A stretch of 64,000 nucleotides of DNA, taken from positions 62,001-126,000 of the forward strand of contig NZ_JACYXK010000023.1 of NCBI RefSeq assembly GCF_014842975.1. Reading direction: 5' to 3'. Positions 42,775 to 50,769 of the stretch are shown in pieces. Each line of letters opens with the position of its first letter. The first letter of the stretch is position 1. This DNA is from Rhodanobacter sp. DHB23 (GTDB lineage Bacteria; Pseudomonadota; Gammaproteobacteria; Xanthomonadales; Rhodanobacteraceae). The notes beneath the pieces were generated by a model, which was given only the letters and a program-made list of their open reading frames with translations, ran no database searches and was not told the DNA's origin. Made by a program: the position numbers and the translations under genes.

Positions 42775-42922
42775 CCGTCATTCCTGCGCAAGCAGGAATC
42801 CAGTGTCTTCGTGTTCAAGGCTTGAAGGCACTGGATGACTCGTTTTGCTCGCCCCTCCGGGGCCGCCCTTCGGGCGTTCTGCGCGCGAAGCGCTTGTCCA
42901 GCTTTCGCTGGGATGACGAGCA
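42775..42922. repeat. Dispersed imperfect-palindrome repeat (family I), extended
   Basis: A 148-base element beginning CCCGTCATTCCTGCGCAAGC and ending GCTGGGATGACGAGC. It contains the CCAGTG.../CACTGG turn plus an internal GCTCGCCCCTCCGGGGCCGCC segment shared with the degenerate copy at 49470-49680. It lies between the aldehyde dehydrogenase and the acetolactate-synthase-like gene and may attenuate read-through. Confidence 0.7.
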
Positions 42923-42936
42923 GGATGAGGTCCTTG

Positions 42937-44343
42937 TCAGAGACGATCGACCCACACGGTCTGCGCGTTGACGAATTCGCGCAGGCCGAAGTGCGACAGC
43001 TCGCGGCCGAAGCCGCTGTGCTTCACGCCGCCGATCGGCACGCGCGGGTCGGAGGCGGACCAGCCGTTGATGAACACGCCGCCGGTGACCAGCCGGCGCG
43101 CCAGCCGCTTGCCGCGCTCGACGTCGCCGGTCCACAGGTTGCCGCTGAGGCCGTAGTCGCTCTGGTTGGCCAGTTCCACCGCATGGTCGGCGTCGCGCGC
43201 GGCGATGATCGCGCCCACCGGGCCGAAGGTCTCGGCATCGAACACCGGCATGCCGGGCTTGACGTCGGCGAGCACGGTGGGCGCGTAGAAGTAGCCCTCG
43301 CGATCCAGCCGCTGGCCGCCGAGCAGCACTTTCGCGCCGGCTTTCACGCTGTCGGTCACCTGCTGGTGCAACTGCTCCAGCAGGTCGAGGCGGGCCATCG
43401 GGCCGACCTGGGTGGCCGCGTCGCGGCCGTCGCCTACCACAAGGGCCCTGGTGTGTTCGACGAAGGCCTGGGTGAAGCGCTCCAGCACGGCCTCTTCGAC
43501 GATCATGCGCTTGGCCGCGATGCACACCTGGCCGGCGTTCTGGAAACGCGCGGCCACGGCGATCCCGGCGGCCTTCTCCACGTCGGCGTCGGCCAGCACG
43601 ATGAAGGGATCCGAGCCGCCCAGTTCCAGCACCACCTTCTTGATCGCCTGGCCGGCCTGGCCGGCGATGGTGCGCCCGGCGCCCACGCTGCCGGTGACGG
43701 TGACCGCCGTGACGCGCGGATCGGCGATCGCGGTGGCGCTCTGCGCGCGGGTGAGGTGGGCGCTGATGAAGGCGTCCGCGGGCAGGCCGGCGGCGCGCCA
43801 GGCCTGGTCCAGCAGCTCGGCGCAGCCCACCACGTTCTCGGCCGGCTTCAGCAGGAAGGCGTTGCCGCCCATCAGGATCGGCACCGCGGCGCGCATCGCC
43901 TGCCAGTAGGGGAAATTCCACGGCATCACGCCCAGCACCACGCCCAGCGGCAGGTAGGACACATAGGCCTTGCCGTCCGGCACCTCGGTGGGTTCGTCGG
44001 CCAGCAGGCGCGGGCCGTGCTCGGCGTACCACTCGCACAGGTGCGCGCACTTCTCCACCTCGGCGCGCATGTCGCGCAGCGGCTTGCCCATCTCGGCGGT
44101 GGCCATCGCCGCCATTGCCTCGCTGCGCTGGCGCAGCGAGGCGGCCATCGCGCGCAATACTTCGGCGCGCTGCGCCAGGCTGGCGGCACTCCAGCGCGCG
44201 AAGCCGGCCTGCGCGCGGTCGAGCAAGGGGCCCAGCGCGGCGTCGTCGAGGAAGGGGCGTTCGGCGACCAATTCGCCGGTGGCGGGGTCGCGCGACACCG
44301 AAACGTTGTCGGGCGCGGTTTGGTGGGTGGAGTCGGCAGGCAT
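42937..44343 (-). CDS. NAD(P)-dependent aldehyde dehydrogenase, succinate-semialdehyde dehydrogenase-like
   Basis: A 468-residue ALDH-superfamily enzyme. Catalytic residues: Glu in VLELGGSDPFIVL (~235), Cys in QNAGQVCIAAKR (~275), and the C-terminal EVFN-like positions GPVGAIIAARDADHAVELAN. Similarity by eye is to YneI/Sad-type succinate-semialdehyde dehydrogenases, which lack the long N-terminus of GabD; the substrate is inferred only. It lies between an XRE/MmyB regulator (125 bases upstream, same strand) and the acetolactate-synthase-like gene. The three could form a carbon-salvage unit. Confidence 0.88.
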   Translation of the reverse strand: MPADSTHQTAPDNVSVSRDPATGELVAERPFLDDAALGPLLDRAQAGFARWSAASLAQRAEVLRAMAASLRQRSEAMAAMATAEMGKPLRDMRAEVEKCAHLCEWYAEHGPRLLADEPTEVPDGKAYVSYLPLGVVLGVMPWNFPYWQAMRAAVPILMGGNAFLLKPAENVVGCAELLDQAWRAAGLPADAFISAHLTRAQSATAIADPRVTAVTVTGSVGAGRTIAGQAGQAIKKVVLELGGSDPFIVLADADVEKAAGIAVAARFQNAGQVCIAAKRMIVEEAVLERFTQAFVEHTRALVVGDGRDAATQVGPMARLDLLEQLHQQVTDSVKAGAKVLLGGQRLDREGYFYAPTVLADVKPGMPVFDAETFGPVGAIIAARDADHAVELANQSDYGLSGNLWTGDVERGKRLARRLVTGGVFINGWSASDPRVPIGGVKHSGFGRELSHFGLREFVNAQTVWVDRL

Positions 44344-44468
44344 GGCGTGTTTCCTTCGAGGGGATGTGGCCGGCACGGCGCGCGGTCGATGCGCGAAACA
44401 TGGACCTGCACGCTTGCGCGGACAAGACGGGTGGCGATCCTGGGTGCCGTACCACCAGTCTGGGCAGG

Positions 44469-45266
44469 CTAGCCTTTCGTGCGTCGAAGGTAGGTGACCA
44501 GCGACAGGTCGTGGCGGTTCTGCGGTACCAGCGCCACGTACTGCAGGTCGACCCGGCCCAGCGTGGGATGGTCGAGCTGCTTGATGCCTTCGTCGAAGCG
44601 GCGCACGTCGTGGTCGGGCCACCAGCGGCGGAAGACGTCGCTGCGCTCGGTGAGTTCGGCGACCAGCGCGTCGAAGGGTCGCTTGTCCGCCGCCTGCGCG
44701 TAGGCGGCGCGGAAGCTGGCGAGGGTGCCGCGCGCGATCTCTTCCCAGTTGACGATGAGCGTGCGGTAGGGCTCGTGCAGGAACATCAGCCGCAGCGTGT
44801 TGCGCTCGTGCGGCGCCAGGCGGTCGTAGTCGACGAACAGCTCGGCGATGGCGCGGTTCCAAATCAGGATGTCGAAGCGGTTGTTGCGCACGTAGGCGGG
44901 CAGTGGGCCCAGCGCCTGCACGAACTGGCGCAGGCCGTCGGTCAGCGACTCGTCGTGGGTGTCCTCGGGCGGCGCGTAGCCGGACAGCGCGAACACGTAG
45001 GCGCGCTCGGCGTCGCTCATGCGCAGCACCCGCGCCAGCCGCTCCAGCGCCTCGGGCGAGGCGCGCACGTCGCGGCCTTGCTCGATCCACGTGTACCAGC
45101 TCGCGCTGACGTCGGCGGCCAGCGCCACTTCCTCGCGCTTCAGGCCCGGCGTGCGGCGGCGGCCGATGGGGAAGCCCAGCGCGGTCGGCGGCACGCGCGC
45201 GCGGCAGGCCATCAGGAACGCGCCGAGTTCCTTGCGTTGCGCCGCGTTGTGCGTGGAGGCACTCAT
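44469..45266 (-). CDS. XRE-family transcriptional regulator with MmyB-like ligand-binding domain
   Basis: A 265-residue regulator. An N-terminal helix-turn-helix (~30-75: RRTPGLKREEVALAADVSASWYTWIEQGRDVRAS in parts) is followed by a MmyB-type PAS-like C-terminal domain (NNRFDILIWNRAIAELFVDYDRL, ~125-150; NWEEIARGTLASFRAAYA). This domain binds fatty acids in some characterised homologues. It is upstream of the aldehyde dehydrogenase on the same strand and may regulate it. It starts 46 bases after the end of hrpA. Confidence 0.9.
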   Translation of the reverse strand: MSASTHNAAQRKELGAFLMACRARVPPTALGFPIGRRRTPGLKREEVALAADVSASWYTWIEQGRDVRASPEALERLARVLRMSDAERAYVFALSGYAPPEDTHDESLTDGLRQFVQALGPLPAYVRNNRFDILIWNRAIAELFVDYDRLAPHERNTLRLMFLHEPYRTLIVNWEEIARGTLASFRAAYAQAADKRPFDALVAELTERSDVFRRWWPDHDVRRFDEGIKQLDHPTLGRVDLQYVALVPQNRHDLSLVTYLRRTKG

Positions 45267-45311
45267 GGTCGTCGCTGCCTGCGGATCTCTCCGCATCATA
45301 GCGGGGACGGA

Positions 45312-48300
45312 TCAGACGGCTTCCAGCGCCCTGGCCAGGCGCTTGGCCGACACCGGTTCTGCCGTCTTCAGCTCCTGTGCGAACAGCGAAACACGCCACT
45401 CCTCGATCAGCCAGCGCAGTTCGTCGAGGTGGCCGTCGCCGGCGGCGCGGTGCTTCAGGTATTCGCGCCAGTAGGGCAGCACCTGCAGCATGCGTTGCTG
45501 GTCCTTCGCCGGGTCCTGCCGCAGGCGTTCGCCGCGCAGGCGCATGGCCTTGAGGTAGCGCGGGTAGTGGGCGAGGCGTGCGAGCGGCAACTCGCGCAGG
45601 AAGCCGGGTGCGAGCAGGGCATCGAGTTGCTCGCGCAGGTCGTCGTAGCTGGCGCGGGCGAAACCCATCAGCGGCGGCTGCAACCATGGCCGCAGTTCGG
45701 CCTGCGCCTCGATGATGGGTTCGGCGAGCTTCAGCCGTTCGACGGCGTGGCCGAACAGCTCGCGCGCGGCCTGCGTGCGCAGCGCCTCGAACGCACCGGC
45801 GCTGCGCGCGTCGAGGTCGAGCCGGGCGACAAGGTCGGCGAAGCCGCCTTCGACCAGGTCTTCGCGCAGGCCATCCACGCCGCCCAGCGATGCGTATTTC
45901 AGCGCGAGCGGGTTGGCGATGGGCAGGCGCCGGCGTGCCTGCTTCAGCTCGCTGGCCAGCGCGTTGCGCAGCAGCCGAAGCACGCCATCCACATGCGCCT
46001 CGGCGGCTTCGTCGCGGCGTTCGAACACGCGCAGGGCCACGGCGTCGCCCAGGTCGACCAGGGCGGGGAAGGCGAGCAGGCCGCCACTGGAGCGCACCTC
46101 GCGCGGGATTTCCTCGAAGTCCCACGCGGCGACGTCCTCGCGGGTGAGCTCCACGTCGGTCTTGCGCGAGAACGCCTCGCGCGCGCGGCCTTCCCACTCG
46201 GCGCGCAGCGCGGCGAGGTCGCGGCCGGTGGCGAGCGTGCGGCCACTGTCGTCGTGGACGCGGAAACGCATCAGGAAGTGTGGCGCGAGATCGACGGCGG
46301 CGAATTCGCCGGCATCGATGGCGACGCCGGTGGCGCGCTTGAGGAAGCCGGCCAATGCTTTCGCCAGCGGCTCGTCGCGCGGCGCCTCGGCCTCGGCGAA
46401 GGCGCGCGCGAAATCCGGCGCGGGCACGAAGTTGCGGCGCAACGCCTTGGGCAGGCCGCGGATCAGCTCCGCCGCCTTGTCGGCGAGCAGGCCGGGCACC
46501 AGCCATTCGCAGCGCGCGGCGGGCAGGGCGTTGAGCATCGCCAGCGGCAGGTGCAGGGTCACGCCGTCGGCGTCGTCGCCCGGCACGAAGCGGTATTCGA
46601 GGCGATAGCGCTGCGCGCCCGCCGCCGGCGCCCCGCTGGCGGCCACCGGCACGATCTCAAGCGCGGCAGGGAAGGCCCTGGGATCGAGGCCCGCGCCGCC
46701 CACCATCACGTCGTCCAGCGACCAGCGCAAGGCCGCCTGCTCGGCGGGACGCGCATGGCGGTACCACGCATCCAGCGCGCGGCTGGACGAGATGTCCACT
46801 GGCAGCTTGCCGCGGAAGAAGTCGACCAGTTCGTCCTCGTGGCGGATCAGGCCTTCGCGGCGCTGCTTGGCCTCGATGCCCTGGGCATCCTCCAGCACGC
46901 GCTGGTTGGCGCGCACGAAGTCGGCGCGCGCCTCGATGTCGCCGCGCGCGAGCGCTTCGCGCAGGAAGATTTCGTGGGCCAGCGCGGGATCCTGCTTCTC
47001 GAAGGTCACCGCGCGGCGCTCGACCAGGTTCAGGCCGAACAGGCTCACCTGCTCGTAGGCCACCACGCAGCCGCGCTTCTTCGACCAGTGCGCGTCGCGG
47101 CAGCTGGACTTCAGCAGGTGTGCGGCCTGTTGTTCGATCCACGCGGGCTCGACGCGCGCGCACATCATCGCCCACACCTTGCCGCCCACGTCGAGGATCT
47201 GCGCGGCGAACACCCAGTTCGGCGGCAGCTTCGCCAGCGCGGAACCGGGGAAGACCTGGAACTTGCGCTCGCGCGTGCCCTGGAAGATGCCGCGTTCGTC
47301 CTTGCGGCCCACCTGGGTGGGAAGGCCGGTGAGGAGCGCGCGATGGATGTGTTCGAATTGGCGAGCAGCCTCGTCTTCACTCCCTCTCCCCTCCGGGGAG
47401 AGGGCTGGGGTGAGGGGCTGGGACTTGCGGGAGCGTTCGTGCGAAGCGCGCTTGTTCTTCCCATCGCCTCGCGAGCGTGCCCCCTCACCCCGGCCCTCTC
47501 CCCGGAGGGGAGAGGGAGAAGTCATCGTCCATCCCAGCTCCTGCACCACCAGCAACGATTGCCGGTGCAGCTCGCGCCACTCGCGCATGCGCATGAAGCT
47601 GAGGAAGTGCCGCGAGCACCAATCGCGCAGCTTGGATTGCGTGAGTTCCTCATGCGCCTTGTCGTACTCGCGCCACAGGTTCAGCACGCCGATGAAGTCG
47701 GATTTCGGATCGGCGAACGCGGCGTGCGCGGCGTCGGCCTGCTGGCGCGCGTCGGCGGGGCGTTCGCGCGGGTCCTGGATGCTGAGGAAGGCGGCGATGG
47801 TGATGAGCTCGCGCAGCGCATGCAGCTTCTCGGCCTCCACCAGCATGCGTGCGAGCTGCACGTCGATCGGCAGCCTGGCCAGCGTGCGGCCGATGGCGGT
47901 GAGCGTGCGCGCTTCGTCGATGGCGCCGATCTCGGCTAGGCGGCGGTAGCCGTCGGCCACCACGCGCGGATCGGGAGCGTCGAGGAAGGGGAAGTCGTCC
48001 ACCTCGCCCAGCTTCAGCGCCAGCATGCGCAGGATCACGTTGGCCAGCGAGGAGCGCAGCAGCTCGGGATCGGTGAAGGCGTTGCGTGCGACGAAGTCTG
48101 CCTCGTCGTACAGGCGGTAGCAGATGCCCGGGCCGATGCGGCCACAGCGGCCCTTGCGCTGGTCGGCGGCGGCCTGCGAGACGGGCTCGACGTGCAGCCG
48201 CTCCAGCTGGCTGCGCTGGCTGTAGCGCTTCACGCGCGCGCTGCCGGTGTCGACCACGTAGCGGATGCGCGGCACGGTGAGCGAGGTTTCCGCCACGTTG

Positions 48301-49439
48301 GTCGCCAGCACCACGCGGCGCTTCGGGCCGGGCTTGAACACGCGGTCCTGGTCGGTGGCGGAGAGCCGCGCGTACAGCGGCAGGATCTCGGTTTCGCGGT
48401 ACTGGCGGCGCGACAGCAGCAGGTGCGTGTCGCGGATCTCGCGCTCGCCGGGCAGGAACACCAGCACGTCGCCAGGGCCGCCGCCAAGGCTGCGGTCGGC
48501 CATGATCTCGTCGAGCACGGCGGCGATGTGATCGGCGCTGCCCTGCTGGATGTTCGAGCGTGGGAGCGCGCCCTGTGCGCGATCGTTTTTTGTTCCAGCC
48601 GGAGCACTGGAGCCATCGCGCACAGGGTGCGCTCCTGCAGGCATGTCGACCGGCCGCCAGCGCAGCTCCACCGGGTAGGCGCGGCCTTCCACCGACACCA
48701 CCGGCGCGCCGCCGAAGTGCTCGGCGAAGCGCGCGGTGTCGATGGTGGCCGAGGTGACGATGATCTTCAGCTCGGGCCGCTTCGCGGCGAGCCGCCTGAG
48801 ATAGCCGAGCAGGAAGTCGATGTTGAGGCTGCGCTCGTGCGCCTCGTCGATGATGAGGGTGTCGTAGGCCGACAGCCAGGGATCGTTCTGCGTCTCCGCG
48901 AGCAGGATGCCGTCGGTCATGAACTTCACCAGGGTGCGCTCGCTCACCTGGTCGGTGAAGCGCACCTGGAAGCCCACCTGGTCGCCGAGCTGCGTGCCGA
49001 GTTCCTCCGCCACGCGGCGCGCCACCGAGCGCGCGGCGAGCCGGCGCGGCTGGGTGCAGCCGATCAGCCCCGCTTCGCCGCGGCCGGCGGCGAGGCAGAG
49101 CTTGGGGATCTGCGTGGTCTTGCCCGAGCCGGTTTCGCCGGCGATCACCACCACCTGGTGCTCGCGGATCAGCTTGACGATCTCGTCGGCGCGCGCGGCG
49201 ATCGGCAGCGATTCGTCCAGGCGGATGGCGGGCTTGGCTTCGGCCCGCGCCCGGCGTTTCGCGGCCGAGGTCCCGATGTCGGCGAGCAGGGCCGCGAGCC
49301 TCCTGTCGTCGGCGTGCTTCGACAGCCCGCGCCAGCGCCCCAGCAGGCGGCCGAAGTCGCGGCTGCACACGGCGTCGAGTGCGCGGCGCAGGTCGCGCAG
49401 CGTGGGCTGGGGGCTCGGTGGGCGGTTCGTGTCGGTCAT
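45312..49439 (-). CDS. hrpA: ATP-dependent RNA helicase HrpA with two in-frame repeat insertions
   Basis: A 1375-residue DEAH-box helicase, longer than E. coli HrpA (~1300). Motifs in order: I GETGSGKTTQ (~105), Ia TQPRRLAA, II DEAH (~200), III SAT, and VI QRKGRCGR (~425). The C-terminal HA2 and OB regions follow. Two segments foreign to the family interrupt it without breaking the frame: residues ~268-293 (repeat 48562-48636) and ~641-687 (repeat 47381-47517, encoding peptide stretches such as SPSPLRGEGRGEG and LTPALSPEGRG). It remodels RNA or ribosomes; E. coli HrpA resolves stalled ribosomes. The ATG at 49439 or one at 49451 may start translation. Confidence 0.93.
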   Translation of the reverse strand: MTDTNRPPSPQPTLRDLRRALDAVCSRDFGRLLGRWRGLSKHADDRRLAALLADIGTSAAKRRARAEAKPAIRLDESLPIAARADEIVKLIREHQVVVIAGETGSGKTTQIPKLCLAAGRGEAGLIGCTQPRRLAARSVARRVAEELGTQLGDQVGFQVRFTDQVSERTLVKFMTDGILLAETQNDPWLSAYDTLIIDEAHERSLNIDFLLGYLRRLAAKRPELKIIVTSATIDTARFAEHFGGAPVVSVEGRAYPVELRWRPVDMPAGAHPVRDGSSAPAGTKNDRAQGALPRSNIQQGSADHIAAVLDEIMADRSLGGGPGDVLVFLPGEREIRDTHLLLSRRQYRETEILPLYARLSATDQDRVFKPGPKRRVVLATNVAETSLTVPRIRYVVDTGSARVKRYSQRSQLERLHVEPVSQAAADQRKGRCGRIGPGICYRLYDEADFVARNAFTDPELLRSSLANVILRMLALKLGEVDDFPFLDAPDPRVVADGYRRLAEIGAIDEARTLTAIGRTLARLPIDVQLARMLVEAEKLHALRELITIAAFLSIQDPRERPADARQQADAAHAAFADPKSDFIGVLNLWREYDKAHEELTQSKLRDWCSRHFLSFMRMREWRELHRQSLLVVQELGWTMTSPSPLRGEGRGEGARSRGDGKNKRASHERSRKSQPLTPALSPEGRGSEDEAARQFEHIHRALLTGLPTQVGRKDERGIFQGTRERKFQVFPGSALAKLPPNWVFAAQILDVGGKVWAMMCARVEPAWIEQQAAHLLKSSCRDAHWSKKRGCVVAYEQVSLFGLNLVERRAVTFEKQDPALAHEIFLREALARGDIEARADFVRANQRVLEDAQGIEAKQRREGLIRHEDELVDFFRGKLPVDISSSRALDAWYRHARPAEQAALRWSLDDVMVGGAGLDPRAFPAALEIVPVAASGAPAAGAQRYRLEYRFVPGDDADGVTLHLPLAMLNALPAARCEWLVPGLLADKAAELIRGLPKALRRNFVPAPDFARAFAEAEAPRDEPLAKALAGFLKRATGVAIDAGEFAAVDLAPHFLMRFRVHDDSGRTLATGRDLAALRAEWEGRAREAFSRKTDVELTREDVAAWDFEEIPREVRSSGGLLAFPALVDLGDAVALRVFERRDEAAEAHVDGVLRLLRNALASELKQARRRLPIANPLALKYASLGGVDGLREDLVEGGFADLVARLDLDARSAGAFEALRTQAARELFGHAVERLKLAEPIIEAQAELRPWLQPPLMGFARASYDDLREQLDALLAPGFLRELPLARLAHYPRYLKAMRLRGERLRQDPAKDQQRMLQVLPYWREYLKHRAAGDGHLDELRWLIEEWRVSLFAQELKTAEPVSAKRLARALEAV
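47381..47517. repeat. Family II palindromic repeat pair inside hrpA
   Basis: Left copy 47381-47417 and inverted right copy 47481-47517 are 37-base arms with one mismatch, separated by 63 bases. The sequence is the same unit as at 32581-32618. It is translated as part of hrpA. Confidence 0.85.
48562..48636. repeat. REP-like element inside hrpA
   Basis: Inverted 22-base arms (48562-48583 and 48615-48636) match the outer part of the REP pair at 31331-31408 (GGAGCGC-ACCCTGTGCGCGAT type) with two differences. It is translated in hrpA without a stop codon, so the frame is kept. Confidence 0.85.
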
Positions 49440-49469
49440 GGAACCGCACATGATAACGGCTCGCTCTTG

Positions 49470-49680
49470 CCCGTCGTTCCGGCGCAGGCCGGACAAGCGT
49501 GCAATGCGTGGAACACCCGCGGGGCGGGCCTCGCAGGGTGGGCGCAGCGAATCAGCCGGTGACGGCAGTGCATGCCCAGGCCTCACCGCCACTGGATGAC
49601 TCGCTGCGCTCGCCCCTTTGGGTCCAGCCTTAGGCTGTTCAACGCTCGCATGGCTCGCTTTTGTCCGGCCTTCGACGATG
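49470..49680. repeat. Degenerate family I repeat in the hrpA-dps gap
   Basis: Roughly 210 bases beginning CCCGTCGTTCCGGCGCAGGC and ending near CCTTCGACGATG. It shares CACTGGATGACTCGCT, GCTCGCCCC and the TTGTCCGG-type right arm with the element at 42775-42922, but with more changes. With the OxyR-like site at 49704, this accounts for most of the 360-base gap between hrpA and dps. Confidence 0.55.
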
Positions 49681-49703
49681 ACAAACTATTTGCGCAACGC
49701 CCG

Positions 49704-49740
49704 ATAGGCTCCCGCTATCAGCAGCATTGCAAGGATTCAT
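49704..49740 (+). promoter_or_regulatory. OxyR-like binding site upstream of dps
   Basis: Half-site 1 is ATAG-N7-CTAT (49704-49718), followed by 7 bases and a weaker half-site 2, ATTG-N7-TCAT (49726-49740). The spacing copies the E. coli OxyR consensus (ATAG-N7-CTAT, twice, 7 bases apart). It ends 60 bases before the dps start, in the position of an activator site. Confidence 0.5.
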
Positions 49741-49800
49741 TTCCAACGCGGCCGCCGCGGCGCTAACGTGGTTTCATCGCTCACTGCACGGGAGAACACC

Positions 49801-50268
49801 ATGGCCTCGAACATCGGCATCGCGAAGAAGAGCCGCGAAGCGATCGCCAAGCAGTTGTCCAGGCTGCTCGCCGACACCTACTCGCTCTACCTCAAGACCC
49901 ACAGCTTCCACTGGAACGTCACCGGCCCGCAGTTCAACAGCCTGCACGCGATGTTCGAAGCCCAGTACAACGAACTGTGGCTGGCCGCCGACGAGATCGC
50001 CGAGCGCATCCGCACGCTGGACGTGTTCGCCCCCGGCTCGTACAGCCAGTTCGCCAAGCTCAGCTCGGTCAGGGAAGAGTCCGGCGTGCCGGAATGGAAG
50101 GAGATGGTGAAACAGCTGGTCGAAGGCCACGAGATCGTGGCGAACACCGCGCGCGCCGCGATCAAGGTGGCCGACAAGGCCGGTGACGAAGGCAGCGCCG
50201 ACATGCTTACCGGTCGCCTGAAGGCGCACGAGAAGACGGCCTGGATGCTGCGTTCGCTGCTCAAGTAA
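49801..50268 (+). CDS. dps: DNA-binding ferritin-like protein Dps
   Basis: A 155-residue Dps-family protein that sequesters iron with H2O2 as oxidant and protects DNA. Inter-subunit ferroxidase residues are visible in [13 protein letters not shown] (His near 40) and [19 protein letters not shown] (Glu/Asp near 62-75). Dodecamer assembly is expected. The start follows GGGAGAACACC. An OxyR-like site upstream predicts induction by peroxide. The gene is monocistronic, with a hairpin at 50292-50311 after the stop. Confidence 0.93.
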   Translation: MASNIGIAKKSREAIAKQLSRLLADTYSLYLKTHSFHWNVTGPQFNSLHAMFEAQYNELWLAADEIAERIRTLDVFAPGSYSQFAKLSSVREESGVPEWKEMVKQLVEGHEIVANTARAAIKVADKAGDEGSADMLTGRLKAHEKTAWMLRSLLK

Positions 50269-50291
50269 GCAGCGACGCATCCTGGAACGGG

Positions 50292-50311
50292 GCCCACCGG
50301 ATGGCGGGCCT
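50292..50311 (+). terminator. Probable terminator of dps
   Basis: An 8-base stem GGCCCACC/GGCGGGCC with one mismatch and a 4-base loop, followed by the T-rich tail TTGTCGTTT. It lies between dps and the convergent small membrane gene. Confidence 0.5.
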
Positions 50312-50318
50312 TGTCGTT

Positions 50319-50630
50319 TCAGGCCGGCGCGTCGGGCATGGCGGCGCGGGCGGCAGCGAGAATCGGTGCTTGCGCGTGGCGGTAGGTGAGAAATTGCGTG
50401 ACGCAGAGGTATGCGATCGAGATGGGCGGGATGAAATGGCCGGCGCGAAAGAACACGGAATGATTGGGCGCGAAGTTGCAGGCAAGCACCGCCGCGATGC
50501 CGACCCAGACGGGTATGTACCAGAGACGGTAGCTCCGCTGCGCCAGCGCCATCTGTTCGCGGAGGATGCCCTCGGCCACGTGGTACGGCAGGCCGAATTC
50601 GCGTTGCAGTCTGGAAACGGTGCAGATCAT
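50319..50630 (-). CDS. Small membrane protein, paralogue of the gene at 53506-53826
   Basis: A 103-residue protein with an amphipathic N-terminal segment (VSRLQREFGLPYHVAEGILREQMALAQR), two hydrophobic helices (~37-55 and 63-83) and a tail ending APILAAARAAMP. It aligns along its full length with the protein encoded at 53506-53826, sharing LQRxxGLP, ILxEQxxLAxR and AQxxILAAAxAA. It lies 140 bases after the M16 peptidase gene. No function is known to me. Confidence 0.7.
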   Translation of the reverse strand: MICTVSRLQREFGLPYHVAEGILREQMALAQRSYRLWYIPVWVGIAAVLACNFAPNHSVFFRAGHFIPPISIAYLCVTQFLTYRHAQAPILAAARAAMPDAPA

Positions 50631-50769
50631 TCGGTTTTCCCTTGAAGGTGGACTTCGTCCATCCGTTCGACAGAAGCGGGTGTGTCCTCTTCCCAACCCC
50701 GCTTCCTTGCTCCTCAAGGCAGGGCCATCCATGGCCCTTCCCGGCGTCCGCAAGCGGGGCTTGCAGCGG

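Noticed and set aside
44115-47939. A 1274-codon plus-strand frame opposite hrpA and the MmyB regulator
   Set aside because: Shadow of genes with clear motifs on the other strand.
47381-48636. hrpA as a pseudogene because of foreign-looking peptide segments
   Set aside because: Both insertions keep the frame and all helicase motifs and C-terminal domains are present, so it is annotated as an intact gene.
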